DNA from: Vulcanimicrobiota bacterium
GTDB lineage: Bacteria; Vulcanimicrobiota; Vulcanimicrobiia; Vulcanimicrobiales; Vulcanimicrobiaceae
DNA length: 5,698 nucleotides
Direction: 5' to 3'
NCBI GenBank assembly: GCA_030038335.1
Contig: JASHPC010000230.1
Location: 1-5,698, forward strand
This document shows, one piece after another, positions 5,534-5,698 of this stretch; position 1 is the first letter of the stretch, and each line of letters opens with the position of its first letter. The notes under the pieces are model-generated. The model saw only the letters and a list, made by a program, of their open reading frames with translations. It was not told the DNA's origin and ran no database searches. Both the position numbers and the translations under genes were made by a program.

Positions 5534-5698
5534 GGCGTGATCCTTCCCAACTCGATCGTGCGCTCTGCCACCGTCTTGCCTGCGTCGAAGACTGCGGCGT
5601 TGCTCTCGTATGCGCGCGACGCGTTCATCACCGCAAGCATTTCCGTAAGGATGTCCACGTTCGTGCCGGCCTCGCTGCGCGTTCCGGCGAACGAGATG
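5530..5698 (-). CDS. flgC: Flagellar basal-body rod protein FlgC, C-terminal end only
   Basis: Only the last 55 residues are in the window. They read ISFAGTRSEAGTNVDILTEM, then LAVMNASRAYESNAAVFDAG, then KTVAERTIELGRITP and a TGA. This matches the C-terminal helix of proximal rod protein FlgC (NVn-veEM--mi-AsRaYqaNv-v--a-k-m---tL-lg). FlgC polymerises in the periplasmic rod after export. FlgB and FlgG have related C-termini, but the NASRAYESN form and the following fliE favour FlgC. The stop overlaps the GTG start of fliE. The gene is cut by the right edge and its upstream part, with any preceding flgB, is not visible. Confidence 0.88.
   Translation of the reverse strand, partial: ISFAGTRSEAGTNVDILTEMLAVMNASRAYESNAAVFDAGKTVAERTIELGRITP
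5541..5545 (-). promoter_or_regulatory. Shine-Dalgarno AAGGA for fliE
   Basis: The minus strand reads AAGGA 7 bases before the GTG of fliE, inside the last codons of flgC. It supports the GTG start and shows that fliE can be initiated by its own site as well as by coupling. Confidence 0.7.

Noticed and set aside
1..5698. Reading the cluster as an injectisome (non-flagellar T3SS)
   Set aside because: FlgC, FliE and an FlgF/FlgG-family protein are rod components of flagella, and FliF keeps an RBM3 and second transmembrane segment like flagellar FliF. Some features are SctQ- or SctJ-like, so I keep it only as an evolutionary comparison.
1..5698. tRNA/rRNA genes, CRISPR arrays, insertion sequences, promoters
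   Set aside because: No cloverleaf-like, regularly spaced repeat, transposase or convincing promoter pattern was seen. Practically all bases are covered by minus-strand coding sequence.

Overview
The window is GC-rich (by eye roughly two thirds G+C) and lies wholly inside one gene cluster transcribed from the minus strand. It encodes parts of a flagellar or flagellum-derived type III export apparatus. Read in transcription order (high to low coordinates) the genes are: the 3' end of flgC (rod), fliE (MS-ring/rod adaptor), a short fliF (MS ring), fliH and fliI (export ATPase complex), a small gene with a FliK-like C-terminus, a FlgF/FlgG-family rod-type gene, a short fliM-like gene and the 5' part of fliN (C-ring/sorting platform). 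Both edges cut genes: flgC at the right, fliN at the left.

The order follows the familiar flgB-flgC-fliE-fliF-fliG-fliH-fliI-fliJ-fliK-...-fliM-fliN layout, but it is compacted. No separate fliG stands between fliF and fliH, no fliJ follows fliI, and flgD, flgE and fliL are absent between the FliK-like gene and fliM. The FliF protein instead ends in a cytoplasmic segment that resembles the middle (FliM-binding) domain of FliG. This FliF also lacks the large insertion that forms the beta-collar in ordinary FliF. The FliM-like protein lacks both the N-terminal CheY-binding motif and the GGxG motif that contacts FliG. Taken together the proteins look like a stripped-down basal body and export machine. 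Whether it still rotates, or is only a secretion or envelope-spanning device, cannot be decided from this window, because fliG, motAB, flgE and flagellin could lie elsewhere.

The nine genes are packed with almost no spacing. Four junctions can be read as GTGA overlaps and one as an ATGA overlap. fliF and fliH overlap by 8 bases, fliE and fliF are 3 bases apart, and the only gap of note is 34 bases between fliI and the FliK-like gene. This points to one long polycistronic mRNA with translational coupling. I see no internal promoter or terminator, no RNA gene, no mobile element and no CRISPR.

The organism cannot be named with confidence. Rod proteins argue for the flagellar rather than the injectisome branch. 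The divergent, shortened proteins suggest a high-GC bacterium outside the well-studied proteobacterial and Bacillus lineages. A deep-branching phylum such as Eremiobacterota or a neighbouring terrestrial group is a guess only.
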